Below, in pieces: positions 51,517 to 60,361 of a stretch of 64,000 nucleotides of DNA. Numbering within the stretch: the stretch's first letter is position 1; every line of letters starts with the position of its first letter. Origin of the DNA: Moorena sp. SIOASIH (lineage in GTDB: Bacteria > Cyanobacteriota > Cyanobacteriia > Cyanobacteriales > Coleofasciculaceae). Both the position numbers and the translations under genes were made by a program. The stretch covers positions 487,501 to 551,500 of the forward strand of contig NZ_JAAHIH010000004.1 in assembly GCF_010671925.1 (NCBI RefSeq). Direction: 5' to 3'. Below the pieces are notes generated by a model. It was not told where the DNA came from. It did not search any database and saw only the letters and a program-made list of their open reading frames with translations.

Positions 51517-51612
51517 ATGCCTATTTCAGATGCGCAAGTTATCGGAGCTCTATTCCTGGCTTTGATTCCGGGATTTCTAGCATTCCGGCTGTCTACCGAA
51601 CTTTACAAATAG
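51517..51612 (+). CDS. psaM: Photosystem I reaction centre subunit XII
   Basis: The 31-residue product (MPISDAQVIGALFLALIPGF followed by LAFRLSTELYK) matches PsaM in length and sequence pattern: a single transmembrane helix with the invariant-looking ALIPGFLAFRL core and the ELYK end. It is a small thylakoid subunit near the photosystem I trimer interface that helps trimer stability and carotenoid binding. AAGGAG (51501-51506) lies ten bases before the ATG. It is monocistronic and followed by a very long hairpin. It is too short for most gene finders. Confidence 0.93.
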   Translation: MPISDAQVIGALFLALIPGFLAFRLSTELYK

Positions 51613-51680
51613 TGCTGGGAAGCTCAAAGCCTTGCTTCTAAGCGCTTCGGATCTAGAGCGGACAAAGGATAAACAAAATA

Positions 51681-51731
51681 GTTTCGGTGACACCACCGAT
51701 AATCTAGGATTATCGGTGGTGTCACTGAAAC
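51681..51731. terminator. 51-bp hairpin downstream of psaM
   Basis: Two 24-bp arms (51681-51704 and 51708-51731) pair with a single mismatch around the 3-base loop TAG. The core reads ACACCACCGATAATC. There is no T-run, so it may be an mRNA-stabilising 3' structure, a bidirectional barrier or a palindromic insertion rather than a classical terminator. Confidence 0.7.
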
Positions 51732-51743
51732 CAATTAATAAAT

Positions 51744-51773
51744 CGCGAATCACCTCAAAGCTAGTGAAATCCA
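51744..51773 (-). repeat. Inverted copy of the MDFTSFEVIR string
   Basis: Read on the minus strand this is ATGGATTTCACTAGCTTTGA followed by GGTGATTCGC. It equals the string downstream of exoprotein 1 (26561-26590), while shorter forms follow the other three exoprotein genes. No gene continues from it. Confidence 0.65.
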
Positions 51774-51778
51774 TGGGG

Positions 51779-52249
51779 AGATGGAAAAAAGGGGAAGAAC
51801 CTTGCTAGCTCAGTCGTTAATTAAAAACAGGGGTTTAACCCCCCAGTTAGTTTATCAATAGTATCGTTTGATCGGTCAGCACTACCAAATACCGCAATTG
51901 AGCGCTTTTTGAGGGGTTTCCGGGATCCAAATTTCCCAGGAATCGCTGCAAACGTCAGTGTACCGGGGAACGTTAATAGATATTTCCGATATTATAACCA
52001 ATAATTCTGAATTATTCTCCTGACTGGAAGGTCGTTTCCCTTGGATTGGAGTCAACACCAGGAAATTTATGTGTCAAACTCACGTTATGCTAAGCTCTTA
52101 GTCTATTTGGGGACTTGATTCTTCCAGAAAGACTATTCTTTCGCTAAATTATCTGGCTAAATAAAAGGTGCATACTAAAAACTCTATCTTAATCAACTCA
52201 ATAATAAACCCAAGGGCGCTGGTGTGCCAGCGTGGCATTGTAAACGGAA
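51779..52249. other. Intergenic region without recognised features
   Basis: About 470 bp between the psaM tail repeats and the next small gene. Short hairpin-like strings exist (for example GGCGCTGGTGTGCCAGCG near 52216), but there is no gene or tRNA. The promoter of the next gene must lie here. Confidence 0.35.
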
Positions 52250-52627
52250 ATGAACGCAATCCAACCCCCTCACTCAACTCGGGTACCATCAAAACCTCGC
52301 CGAAGAGTTCCTCGAATCAAGCACCGTCCGCAGCGACAGTCATACGGGGCAGTTGCTGGTGAAACTACGGCTAAGTTACTTGTTAACCTAGTTCTTTGTG
52401 CCGCTGCCATTACCGCACTAATGGAACTATTGCCTTATCATCTCTCACAGCAAGCCAAGTTGCGAGAAGTCAAACGAGAGGTGAAGCGAACTGAAACACG
52501 AGTGAATAAATTGCGCCGTGAATTCAGTCGCTCTTTTGACCCCAGGCAAGCCCAGAAAGTAATGCGAGAGCAAAGCTTACGACGTGATCCGAATCAGGTT
52601 CAGGTCGTCTGGCAAGATCCAGACTGA
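52250..52627 (+). CDS. Small bitopic membrane protein with coiled coil
   Basis: The 125-residue protein has a strongly basic N-terminus (PSKPRRRVPRIKHRPQRQ), one transmembrane helix (about residues 42-60) and a basic heptad-rich coiled coil (KLREVKREVKRTETRVNKLR). It ends VQVVWQDPD. The topology resembles the FtsL/DivIC type of division proteins, but that similarity is general and no assignment is made. It looks like a conserved cyanobacterial hypothetical. It stands alone and ends before a GC-rich repeat. Confidence 0.7.
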   Translation: MNAIQPPHSTRVPSKPRRRVPRIKHRPQRQSYGAVAGETTAKLLVNLVLCAAAITALMELLPYHLSQQAKLREVKREVKRTETRVNKLRREFSRSFDPRQAQKVMREQSLRRDPNQVQVVWQDPD

Positions 52628-52705
52628 GGGCCAGACTTAGGGGATGGAAATTAGTTATACTTCCGGTGGGCATAAACTCAGCTAAAGGTAATCGGTCCAG
52701 TTTGC

Positions 52706-52765
52706 TCGGTGCGAACGCGCCCCGCGTGGCCTACGGCCAAACGCGCCCCGCGTCTCCTAGGTCGA
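52706..52765. repeat. Palindromic repeat pair CGCGCCCCGCGT
   Basis: Two direct copies of ACGCGCCCCGCGT flank a GGCCTACGGCC palindrome. This is a variant of the dispersed GGCCACGC family, sitting in the gap between two convergent genes. Confidence 0.7.
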
Positions 52766-52803
52766 ATCGCTCTTTGGGAGGCAAGAGCTAACCACTAACC
52801 CCT

Positions 52804-53508
52804 TTAAGCTCTCAGTGGCTTAAGCAAATCATTGATCCAATTTTCCACTTTCTCGCGCAAGGAATCAGAAGAACCGGACTTGGGCAGCCACTTCAGAGCC
52901 TTTTGATAGTCACTGATGGCACAGTTCCAGTCACCCCTGAGATGGTAAGTACGCCCTCTCTGAGCATAGACATGGTCTTCCAGGCATCCTAGCATTAGAG
53001 CCATGTCAAGGTTTTCTAGGGCTAAATCGTACAATCCCAATTCCCGGAAGGTGATCGCTTGGTTAATCCAGGTGCGGATATTTCCTGGATTGAGATCAAT
53101 AGCTTGCTCGTAGTCGGTGAGGGCTTCAGCCAGTTGCCCAACTGATGCATAATAATTAGCGCGATTGTTGTAAGCTCTGTCCAATGTTGGATCAATTCGC
53201 AGTGCCTGATTGTAATCAAATAGGGCTTTGTAGGGCTGACCACTTTGGAAATACAGCAATCCCCGATTGTTGTAGTCTAATGCACTGGTGGGATTGAGAT
53301 TAATCAACTGGGTTAACAATGCGATCGCACTGCTGTAATCCCCTTGTTTCACTTTCGAGTTTGCTAACGTGCGCAGGCTTTTCACAGAGTGTATGTGGCT
53401 TTTTCTAGGCACTAGCCTCACTGGTGCTAAATGCCTGTGGTTTTTGCGGGACATTGGGAACCACTGTCGATTTTGGTTTTGCCGATTTAGAAAAGTAGGA
53501 GCATTCAT
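52804..53508 (-). CDS. TPR-repeat protein
   Basis: The 234-residue soluble protein has a basic N-terminal tail (about 1-45). Four to five TPR units follow (about 46-215), with recognisable SALDYNNRGLLYFQSGQPYK, RAYNNRANYYASVGQLAEAL and DLNPGNIRTWINQAITFREL stretches. TPR domains mediate protein-protein contacts; no catalytic domain or signal peptide is visible. Neighbours give no clue to a partner. The family-level call is secure and the function is unknown. Confidence 0.85.
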   Translation of the reverse strand: MNAPTFLNRQNQNRQWFPMSRKNHRHLAPVRLVPRKSHIHSVKSLRTLANSKVKQGDYSSAIALLTQLINLNPTSALDYNNRGLLYFQSGQPYKALFDYNQALRIDPTLDRAYNNRANYYASVGQLAEALTDYEQAIDLNPGNIRTWINQAITFRELGLYDLALENLDMALMLGCLEDHVYAQRGRTYHLRGDWNCAISDYQKALKWLPKSGSSDSLREKVENWINDLLKPLRA

Positions 53509-53898
53509 ATTTGCCTCAACCTCATTTGCAGCCTATCTAGATTCAACCTTACGGCTAACAGCACCCAGCTGGTTGGTCTTAATGTGTCACTTATTCATGC
53601 GTCTTCGGTGTACCCAAGAAAACCATCCAGATTGTCCCTGGGACTTGGGACTCTTCTTTGAAGACTACAGCAGTAATAAAACAGTTTCCTGAAAGACGAA
53701 TTAATTTTGTGGAGATTATTTTATAGAGGGACTGGGAGTGGACACTTTTGGGAAGATGCACAATTCCCTAGGGGTTTGGGGTTTGGGGTTTGGGATTTGG
53801 GTGTCATGACTGAACTGCAGCTATAGCAGAAAGCGGATAGATGTGTTCAAAATAGTATAGTTACTATTCCATAGCATCCACTCTCAGGAGGAAATCCT
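53509..53898. other. Intergenic region between divergent genes
   Basis: About 390 bp. It contains three GGGTTTGGGGTTTGGG-type units (53770-53800), then AACTGCAGCTATAGCAG, then the strong ribosome site AGGAGGAAA before the next gene. A reading frame crossing from the TPR gene (53369-53692) is a shadow. No other gene was seen. Confidence 0.45.
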
Positions 53899-54855
53899 GT
53901 GCCATCCCTTCCACCTTCAATTCCACCTGTGTCTTCGCCCCCAACCAACCCATGGCTGCGAATGGTAGGGATGTGGCTAGCAGTTGCTGTGATTGGTGCA
54001 GGGCTAGGTTGGTCATATCAAGAATGGCAAAGTTATCGAAATACACTATTACGCTTAGAAGAGATTCAGAAGCACCGATCAGAACGGGAATATGAAGAAT
54101 GCATCAATAAAGCCACGACTATTCCTGAAAATTCCCCTATATATCAACAGACTCAGCTTATTTTCGATGAGTGTGCCCAGAAACTATTTGGCAAAGCTAA
54201 GATACTAGCTGCAGCGAACCAATTTAAAGACGCAATTATCGAGGCCAATAAACTGACCCCAGATAGTGCTCCTTACCAAGAGGCACAACAGTTAATTAAT
54301 CAGTGGTCTAACAGCCTATTTCAGAAAGCTACCAAGCTGTATCAGGAACAAGGGAAGCTCAATGAAGCCATTGCTCTAACTCAGGTGATTCCTGAAACTA
54401 ATCTGATTCGTCAAAAATTACCGGAGACCATTGCCCAATGGAAACAAGAGTGGGCTGTGAATGTATCGATTCGCAAACAAGCACTTCAAGCCCTGGAGGC
54501 AGGTCAATGGCAACAGGCTAAGCAAAACGCTAGGAGGGTGACCACTAGCTATTGGCAAAAGAAAGTTGAACCAATTATAGACAGGGCAGATGCTAAAATT
54601 TCTACCATAGAAGCCCACAAAGAAGCTCAACGAGTCAGACGACAAGCCCAACAAGAGGCTCAACGAGTCAGACGACAAGCCCAGCAAGAGGCTCAACGCA
54701 TAGCCAGAGAAAAAGCACAACAACAAGCTCAGGAGCAGGATCGACGTAGACAGCAATGCATTAAGCTGGTAACGAAATACACTGAAGAGAATGAGTGGGC
54801 TCTCAAAGAGTATGAAAGGTTAAGATGTGATGATTTTCCCCATGAGCTATTTTAA
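53899..54855 (+). CDS. Bitopic membrane protein with helical repeats and QEAQRVRR coiled coil
   Basis: The start is GTG at 53899, supported by CAGGAGGAAAT just upstream. The 318-residue protein has a Pro/Ser-rich N-terminus (1-18), one transmembrane helix (about 23-39) and a helical periplasmic or cytoplasmic region with TPR-like pairs (about 50-215). A charged coiled coil follows, with three near-identical RRQAQQEAQRV units (about 245-285), then a short C-terminal part with a Cys pair (QQCIKLV, RLRCDDF). The family is not recognised. Similar sequences in cyanobacteria are described only as hypothetical. Confidence 0.75.
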   Translation: MPSLPPSIPPVSSPPTNPWLRMVGMWLAVAVIGAGLGWSYQEWQSYRNTLLRLEEIQKHRSEREYEECINKATTIPENSPIYQQTQLIFDECAQKLFGKAKILAAANQFKDAIIEANKLTPDSAPYQEAQQLINQWSNSLFQKATKLYQEQGKLNEAIALTQVIPETNLIRQKLPETIAQWKQEWAVNVSIRKQALQALEAGQWQQAKQNARRVTTSYWQKKVEPIIDRADAKISTIEAHKEAQRVRRQAQQEAQRVRRQAQQEAQRIAREKAQQQAQEQDRRRQQCIKLVTKYTEENEWALKEYERLRCDDFPHELF

Positions 54856-55364
54856 TCAAGCCATCGGGTTGTTCTGATCCTAGAAACTAGGTCCGTTGGC
54901 ACGGGCTTGATTAGGAATGATACCATTAGGGACTTCCAAATATAGCAGAAGTCAGAAGTCAGAAGTCAGAAGTCAGAAGTCAAACTCTTGCGCTTACTTA
55001 GGTTTGAGACTTTTGTCATGTCCGCGCCTGCCCTGGCGACTGCTATAAAAAAATATCCAATTACTTGTTTTGTGGGGTGGGCGTCTCGCCCGCCCTAAAC
55101 AGGGGAGACGCCGATTCCACTGGATAACTTATTTTTTGTCTGAAGCACGGTTACCTTAGGCATTAAGTACCAGAACTTAACCCAACACCTAACACCTAAC
55201 ACCTAACACCTAACACCTCATACCTCATACCTAACACCTAACACCTAACCCTCAAAACTCAATTGACACAGTACTAGCTTAGTTTGAGCCCCTGACTAGA
55301 CCTTAGAGGCTCAAGGGTTGCCATAATTTTTGTAAAGTATAATGAATGATTTATTCGCAACTAC
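54856..55364. repeat. Spacer with CAGAAGT and AACACCT arrays and a GGGCGTCTCGCCCG repeat
   Basis: CAGAAGT heptamers (about 54947-54980) are followed by a palindromic GGGCGTCTCGCCCGCCC...GGGGAGACGCC unit (about 55078-55113). AACACCT heptamers follow (about 55183-55250). The last 100 bp before the antiporter gene are unique and likely hold its promoter. Confidence 0.75.
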
Positions 55365-56786
55365 ATGGCTGATACAACTGCCTGGGTGAATCTCCTCACC
55401 CCCTTACCATTCCTCCCCCCTGAACACCCTCTCCCATCCCTATTGGCAACAGCAACTGAAGCCACTGCTAATGAAGCAGAAAACGGTTCACTGGTTCTTG
55501 CAGGAGTGCTATTGAGTCTAGTGGTGATCTACTTCGCCAGTAAACTCGGAGGCGAAATTTGTGCTCGGATTAACTTACCACCCGTATTAGGGGAATTGGT
55601 CGGTGGTGTAGTTGTCGGGGTTTCTGCCCTAAATCTGCTAGTTTTCCCAGAAGGGGGCAGTGGGGCTACCAATTCCGTAATGATGACCTTTCTCCAAACT
55701 ACCGCTGGTCTAACCCCAGAAGCTACCAACTCAGTATTTCAGTCTACTAGCGAGGTGATTTCCGTCTTGGCGGAACTCGGCGTGATCATCCTGTTATTTG
55801 AAATTGGACTAGAGTCTGACCTCAAAGAACTGATCCGTGTTGGTCCGCAGGCTGCTGTGGTAGCTGTAGTTGGGGTGGTTGTCCCCTTTGCTGCTGGTAC
55901 TGCTGGTTTAGCTTTCCTATTTCATATTTCTGCTGTCCCTGCTATTTTTGCTGGTGCTGCCCTAACTGCCACTAGTATCGGGATTACCGCTAAAGTCCTA
56001 GCAGAAATTGGACAGCTCAGTTCTAAAGAAGGGCAAATTATTATTGGTGCTGCCGTACTCGATGATGTCTTAGGAATTATTGTCCTGGCTGTGGTGGCTA
56101 GTCTGGCAAAAACTGGGGAAGTCGTGATCACTAATGTGATCTATTTGATTATTAGTGCTGGTGTCTTCCTAGTTGGAGCAATTCTAATCGGTCGCTTCCT
56201 CGGTCCGTATTTCGTTGCCTTGGTCAAGGAAATGAAAACACGAGGTCAGGTATTACTGACAGCACTCATTTTTGCCTTTGTCTTGTCCTATATTGCCACA
56301 GCTATCCAATTAGAAGCCATTTTAGGAGCCTTTGCTGCTGGGCTAGTCTTGGCAGAAACGGATAAACGTCGAGAATTGGAAGAACAGGTCCTACCAGTGG
56401 CAGATATACTTGTGCCGATCTTCTTTGTTACAGTGGGAGCCAAAACTGATTTGAGTGTCCTTAACCCAGCAGTTCCCAGTAATCGCGAGGGTTTGATCTT
56501 GGCAACTTTCCTGATTGTGGTGGCAATTCTTGGTAAGGTGATCACAGGATTGACAGTCTTTGGTCAATCAGGAATTAACCGCTTGGCTATTGGGGTTGGC
56601 ATGATTCCCAGAGGTGAAGTGGGGCTGGTCTTTGCTGGTGTTGGTTCAGCAAGTGGTGCTCTTTCAGAAGCGACTGAAGCAGCGATTATCATGATGGTTA
56701 TCTTAACGACTTTTATTGCTCCGCCTTTGTTGCGGTTGGTCTTTCAAGAGCCATCTGAGCAGGTGGAAACAGCTGGAGAGTCTTGA
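55365..56786 (+). CDS. CPA2-family cation/proton antiporter
   Basis: The 473-residue inner-membrane protein has 12-13 predicted transmembrane helices covering about residues 40-460, with the typical CPA2 strings LPPVLGELVGGVVVG, LFEIGLESDLKEL, AALTATSIGITAKVLAEIG, GAAVLDDVLGIIVLAVVA and GMIPRGEVGLVFAGVG. The N-terminal 35 residues are an extra polar extension. Relatives in cyanobacteria include NhaS3-type Na+/H+ antiporters, some acting at the thylakoid. No regulatory Trk/RCK domain is fused. The ion cannot be decided between sodium and potassium. Confidence 0.92.
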   Translation: MADTTAWVNLLTPLPFLPPEHPLPSLLATATEATANEAENGSLVLAGVLLSLVVIYFASKLGGEICARINLPPVLGELVGGVVVGVSALNLLVFPEGGSGATNSVMMTFLQTTAGLTPEATNSVFQSTSEVISVLAELGVIILLFEIGLESDLKELIRVGPQAAVVAVVGVVVPFAAGTAGLAFLFHISAVPAIFAGAALTATSIGITAKVLAEIGQLSSKEGQIIIGAAVLDDVLGIIVLAVVASLAKTGEVVITNVIYLIISAGVFLVGAILIGRFLGPYFVALVKEMKTRGQVLLTALIFAFVLSYIATAIQLEAILGAFAAGLVLAETDKRRELEEQVLPVADILVPIFFVTVGAKTDLSVLNPAVPSNREGLILATFLIVVAILGKVITGLTVFGQSGINRLAIGVGMIPRGEVGLVFAGVGSASGALSEATEAAIIMMVILTTFIAPPLLRLVFQEPSEQVETAGES

Positions 56787-57164
56787 GACTTTTTCTAATG
56801 GTATCTGAGCTTGCTGAGTGAAGACAATTATTGATGCAGGATTCTTGAAGAATCCTGTTCAATTTAGTTGATTGTGTATGCTTTAAGATTTGACAAAGCT
56901 AAGTGTGTTAACTAAAACCAAATTTTCGATTCAGAGAAACCCGTGTATACTGAAACTCTTGAAACTTAACCAAGCTACTCTACGTCCGAGTCTGTTAACG
57001 GTTTTAATAAGATTAATCAGATTAATCTGATTAATCTGACAGACTAGACATTGCTTGACTGGGCTATTAATTAGGGGTATTCATCGTGAGCGGTTAGGGA
57101 TTAGCGGTTAACTATAGCCGACTCTAGGCAGCTGTTGGGGTCTAATACTTAACCGCTAACAGCT
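56787..57164. other. Spacer with GATTAATCTG repeats
   Basis: No gene. Around 57008-57044 the sequence AGATTAATC/AGATTAATCTGATTAATCTG forms three overlapping palindromic decamers. This could be a repressor site or a simple repeat. A possible weak terminator for the antiporter was not resolved. Confidence 0.4.
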
Positions 57165-57242
57165 GCTATAACCAATTGCTATAACCAATTGCTATAACCA
57201 ATTGCTATAACCAATTGCTATAACCAATTGCTATAACCAATT
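57165..57242. repeat. Six perfect 13-bp repeats GCTATAACCAATT
   Basis: Exactly six head-to-tail copies of GCTATAACCAATT end 32 bp before the amidase start. The period is 13, not 7, so it is unlike the heptamer arrays. Its position suggests it could affect expression of the wall genes if the copy number varies. Confidence 0.95.
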
Positions 57243-57273
57243 ACCTAATATACATGATACAGGAGTAAGAATT

Positions 57274-59208
57274 GTGAGGTTTCGCTGGCTACTGCTACTC
57301 TCCAGCTCTTTGACATTTTCTCTATTTTCATTGGCGGCTCAAGCCCGTGAACTACTATTTTGGCAATATGATCGCAATCAGAATCGCCTGGAATTTACCA
57401 CTGATGTGGGTGTACAACCCACAGCCCAACTCATTTCTAATCCTACCCGGTTAGTCATTGATTTGCCGGGAATTAACGTCGGAGGTCCATCAACAAATCA
57501 GCGTCTAAGCGGGGCGATTCGGGAAGTGCGAGTGGGGCAATTTGAGAGACAAACCACTCGGATTGTGGTTGAATTGGCTCCTGGTTACACTATAGACCCC
57601 CAGCAGGTAAAATTTCGGGGTATTAGCCCCAATCAGTGGACTGTACAATTACCTCAGCCCTATCGAGGGTCACTGCCGGTTCTGCCTAACCCAGCACCGC
57701 CATCCCTACCACCGGCTCAGCCGCCGACCCGCACTCAATCCCCTCCACCACGGCCAACTATTCCGAGATCCAATCCAACTATTCCGAGATCCAATCCGGG
57801 GATTCGCCGCCAAGGCTTTCAGATCAATAGAAATGGATTTTTTATCAGTACCGATGGTGGGAAACCCATCATTCAAATCGAACGAAGTCGCAATAACCGC
57901 CGCATTAACATCGACCTAGAAGGGGTTACGATTGCCGAGAGTCTGTTAGGGGAAGATTTGGAGGTAAATCGCTACGGGGTTAGCAAAATCGAGTTTGAAA
58001 AGAAAAAAGAGTCCCCACCGATTGTCCGGATGACCCTGAATGTGGATAGTGACAGCCCTGATTGGCTGGCATCGTTCAGTGAAAGATTGGGAGGGGTGTT
58101 GATTTTCCCTAGGGGTGTCCCGGCTCAAAGGTTAGATAATGGACCAACATCCAAAGTGCCAACCAAACCGATTCAATCCCGTGGCTCGGCTAATACCGGT
58201 AAGTTAGCCACCATTGGGTCAGTGGAATTGGCTAGCAATCAGACTCAGCTGTTGATTAAAGCTAACCAACGGGTCAGAGCCACTAGCAAATGGGATCCTC
58301 GTTCAAAGTCTTACCAAATTACTATACCGAATGCCAAACTAGCTGAGAAGTTCAGTGGCCCTCAACTTAATACCACTAGTCCTGTATCAGAGGTGATGGT
58401 GCGGCAGGAGGACAAAAACACAGTGCTGATTCTGGTACAGCCATCAAACGGTACCCGAATTGGCAGCCTCAATCAGCTCAATGATCAGCTGTTGGCTCTG
58501 CAACTAAGACCATTTCTATCAAGCAGGCCAACCAGGATACCCCCGCGCTCGATTCCTGTGCCACCGCCTAACTCGATTCCTGTGCCACCGCCTAACCGGA
58601 CTCGCCCACCAATTCCCAGACGTCGGGTTCCCAAAGAGCGCCTGGTAGTGGTCATTGATGCCGGACACGGTGGCAAAGACCCTGGTGCTATTGGGCTTGG
58701 GGGTATACAAGAAAAAGATGTTAATTTGTCGATTTCCCGACAGGTGGAAGCGCTGTTGGAAAAACAGGGGATCCAGGTTGTCATGACCCGCTCAGATGAC
58801 CGATTCATCAGTCTGGATGGACGAGTTCAAGTGGCAGAACGGACGGATGCTGATTTATTTGTCAGCATCCACGCCAATGCTATCGGGCGTAACCGACCAG
58901 ATGTGAATGGATTAGAAACTTACTACTACTCTACTGGTCAGAGTCTTGCCCAAACCATCCACTACACTATCTTGCGGAGCGTGGATATTCGTGACCGACG
59001 TACCCGACGGGCGAGGTTTTATGTGCTCAGGAAAACCTCCATGCCAGCAGTTTTGGTAGAAGTTGGTTTTCTAACTGGCTATGAAGACTCCGCTAAACTG
59101 AAAACTGCCGCCTATCGCAGCCAGATGGCTAGAGCGATCGCTCGTGGCATCCTCCTATACATTCGGCAAAATCGGTTATATTCGGCAGAATCGGTTGACC
59201 TAAGTTGA
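57274..59208 (+). CDS. amiC: N-acetylmuramoyl-L-alanine amidase with AMIN domains
   Basis: AmiC-type enzymes cut the amide between muramic acid and the stem peptide during daughter-cell separation, and in filamentous cyanobacteria they help form septal nanopores. The start is GTG (57274) behind CAGGAGTAAG. The 644-residue protein has a signal peptide (about 1-23, ending AQA), an AMIN domain (about 25-125), a Pro-rich linker and two further AMIN-like regions. A second Pro-rich linker contains tandem SIPVPPPN. The C-terminal Amidase_3 domain has zinc ligands H465, E480 and H533 and catalytic E596. It acts in the periplasm. murI follows 125 bp downstream on the same strand. Confidence 0.93.
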   Translation: MRFRWLLLLSSSLTFSLFSLAAQARELLFWQYDRNQNRLEFTTDVGVQPTAQLISNPTRLVIDLPGINVGGPSTNQRLSGAIREVRVGQFERQTTRIVVELAPGYTIDPQQVKFRGISPNQWTVQLPQPYRGSLPVLPNPAPPSLPPAQPPTRTQSPPPRPTIPRSNPTIPRSNPGIRRQGFQINRNGFFISTDGGKPIIQIERSRNNRRINIDLEGVTIAESLLGEDLEVNRYGVSKIEFEKKKESPPIVRMTLNVDSDSPDWLASFSERLGGVLIFPRGVPAQRLDNGPTSKVPTKPIQSRGSANTGKLATIGSVELASNQTQLLIKANQRVRATSKWDPRSKSYQITIPNAKLAEKFSGPQLNTTSPVSEVMVRQEDKNTVLILVQPSNGTRIGSLNQLNDQLLALQLRPFLSSRPTRIPPRSIPVPPPNSIPVPPPNRTRPPIPRRRVPKERLVVVIDAGHGGKDPGAIGLGGIQEKDVNLSISRQVEALLEKQGIQVVMTRSDDRFISLDGRVQVAERTDADLFVSIHANAIGRNRPDVNGLETYYYSTGQSLAQTIHYTILRSVDIRDRRTRRARFYVLRKTSMPAVLVEVGFLTGYEDSAKLKTAAYRSQMARAIARGILLYIRQNRLYSAESVDLS

Positions 59209-59333
59209 GTTCTGATATTTTGTCAATTCTTAATTGATAATTGCTAACCTATAATCTAAGCATTTTCTTGTTTTGAGCGAAACCAAGTAATCTGTTTCTT
59301 GCCCCTGGGTGGGTAGGTGCCAATTCTTAACCA

Positions 59334-60251
59334 ATGATCAATAACCCAATTTTGATCTCTCGAACTCAACCCCAGAGTAGTCCCATCGGGATTTTCGACA
59401 GTGGTGTGGGGGGTCTGACTGTTCTGAGGGAACTATACAAACAACTACCATCCGAATCAATTGTTTACTTTGCTGACACAGCACGGCTACCCTACGGTAC
59501 CAGGTCTGCGGATGAAATCGTGCAGTTCGGCTTCGAGATTCTCAGCTGGATGGTGCAACAGGAGGTCAAAATGGTGGTGATGGCCTGCAATACCAGCTCG
59601 GCTCTGGCATTGGAAACTCTGCGTAGTGAGTTTGATATCCCAATTCTGGGGCTGATTCTACCAGGTGCCCGTGCGGCAGTCCACCAAGGTCGTCGCGTTG
59701 GGGTGATTGCTACACCAGCTACGGCTGCCAGCAATGCTTATCGAAATGCTATTTTAGAGGTTGAACCAACTGCTCAGGTATGGCAAGTGGGTTGTCCGGA
59801 GTTTGTGCCATTAGTGGAGCAAAATCGCTTGTACGAACCCTACACTACAGCTGTAGCACGGCAGTACCTGGAACCTTTGCTAGCAGCCCAAATCGATACC
59901 CTAGTTTATGGCTGTACTCATTATCCCCATCTAGAACCGATCCTGCGGGAAATATTACCCCCAGACGTTAAATTGGTAGACCCAGCAAAATACGTTGTTG
60001 CTGCTGCTGCTCAAGAACTGGATTTAATTGGAGGGCGGAATACTGGGGAGGCAAGACCAACTCGCTTTGGGGTCAGCGGTTGTCCTCAACAGTTTGCCCA
60101 ACAGTCCCTACAATGGCTGGGTTACACTCCAACAGTTGAAAAAATACACCTACCACAGGTGTCAATCCCTACGATACATTATGGTTCTTTCCGTGATGGC
60201 GAGCAATCCCTCGCCATCACGGAAAGCGCACCTTTAGAATCGGTAGATTGA
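59334..60251 (+). CDS. murI: Glutamate racemase
   Basis: MurI makes D-glutamate for peptidoglycan in the cytoplasm. The 305-residue protein has the IGIFDSGVGGLTVLREL start region (18-34), the two catalytic cysteines C85 (ACNTSS) and C194 (GCTHYPH), and the usual length plus a short N-terminal tail. Following amiC it makes a small cell-wall cluster. Its last codons lie inside a perfect 17-bp inverted repeat (60187-60226), which encodes SFRDGEQSLAITES. The tail beyond the conserved fold may therefore derive from that insertion. Confidence 0.95.
   Translation: MINNPILISRTQPQSSPIGIFDSGVGGLTVLRELYKQLPSESIVYFADTARLPYGTRSADEIVQFGFEILSWMVQQEVKMVVMACNTSSALALETLRSEFDIPILGLILPGARAAVHQGRRVGVIATPATAASNAYRNAILEVEPTAQVWQVGCPEFVPLVEQNRLYEPYTTAVARQYLEPLLAAQIDTLVYGCTHYPHLEPILREILPPDVKLVDPAKYVVAAAAQELDLIGGRNTGEARPTRFGVSGCPQQFAQQSLQWLGYTPTVEKIHLPQVSIPTIHYGSFRDGEQSLAITESAPLESVD
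60187..60226. repeat. Perfect 17-bp inverted repeat inside the 3' end of murI
   Basis: CTTTCCGTGATGGCGAG (60187-60203) and CTCGCCATCACGGAAAG (60210-60226) are exact reverse complements around a 6-base loop. The stem ends 22 bp before the end of the stop codon. It is strong enough to act as an RNA stabiliser or to stall ribosomes; it may also be a mobile palindrome. Confidence 0.9.
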
Positions 60252-60323
60252 CAAATAATAGACCGATTTTTCCTACCATAAATTTGGTTGTGGAGGCAAT
60301 TGTTAACCCATCCCATTTTCCTT

Positions 60324-60361
60324 AGGTGAAGTCCCCTGTGAGCAACGACTTCACCTATTTT
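60324..60361 (+). terminator. Probable terminator of the amiC-murI unit
   Basis: AGGTGAAGTC (60324-60333) pairs with GACTTCACCT (60347-60356) around a 13-base loop, followed by ATTTTAG. The T-run is short, so strength is uncertain, but the position 70 bp after murI fits. Confidence 0.7.

Noticed and set aside
53369..53692. 107-codon plus-strand frame overlapping the TPR gene start
   Set aside because: It overlaps a well-supported TPR gene and has no family signs.
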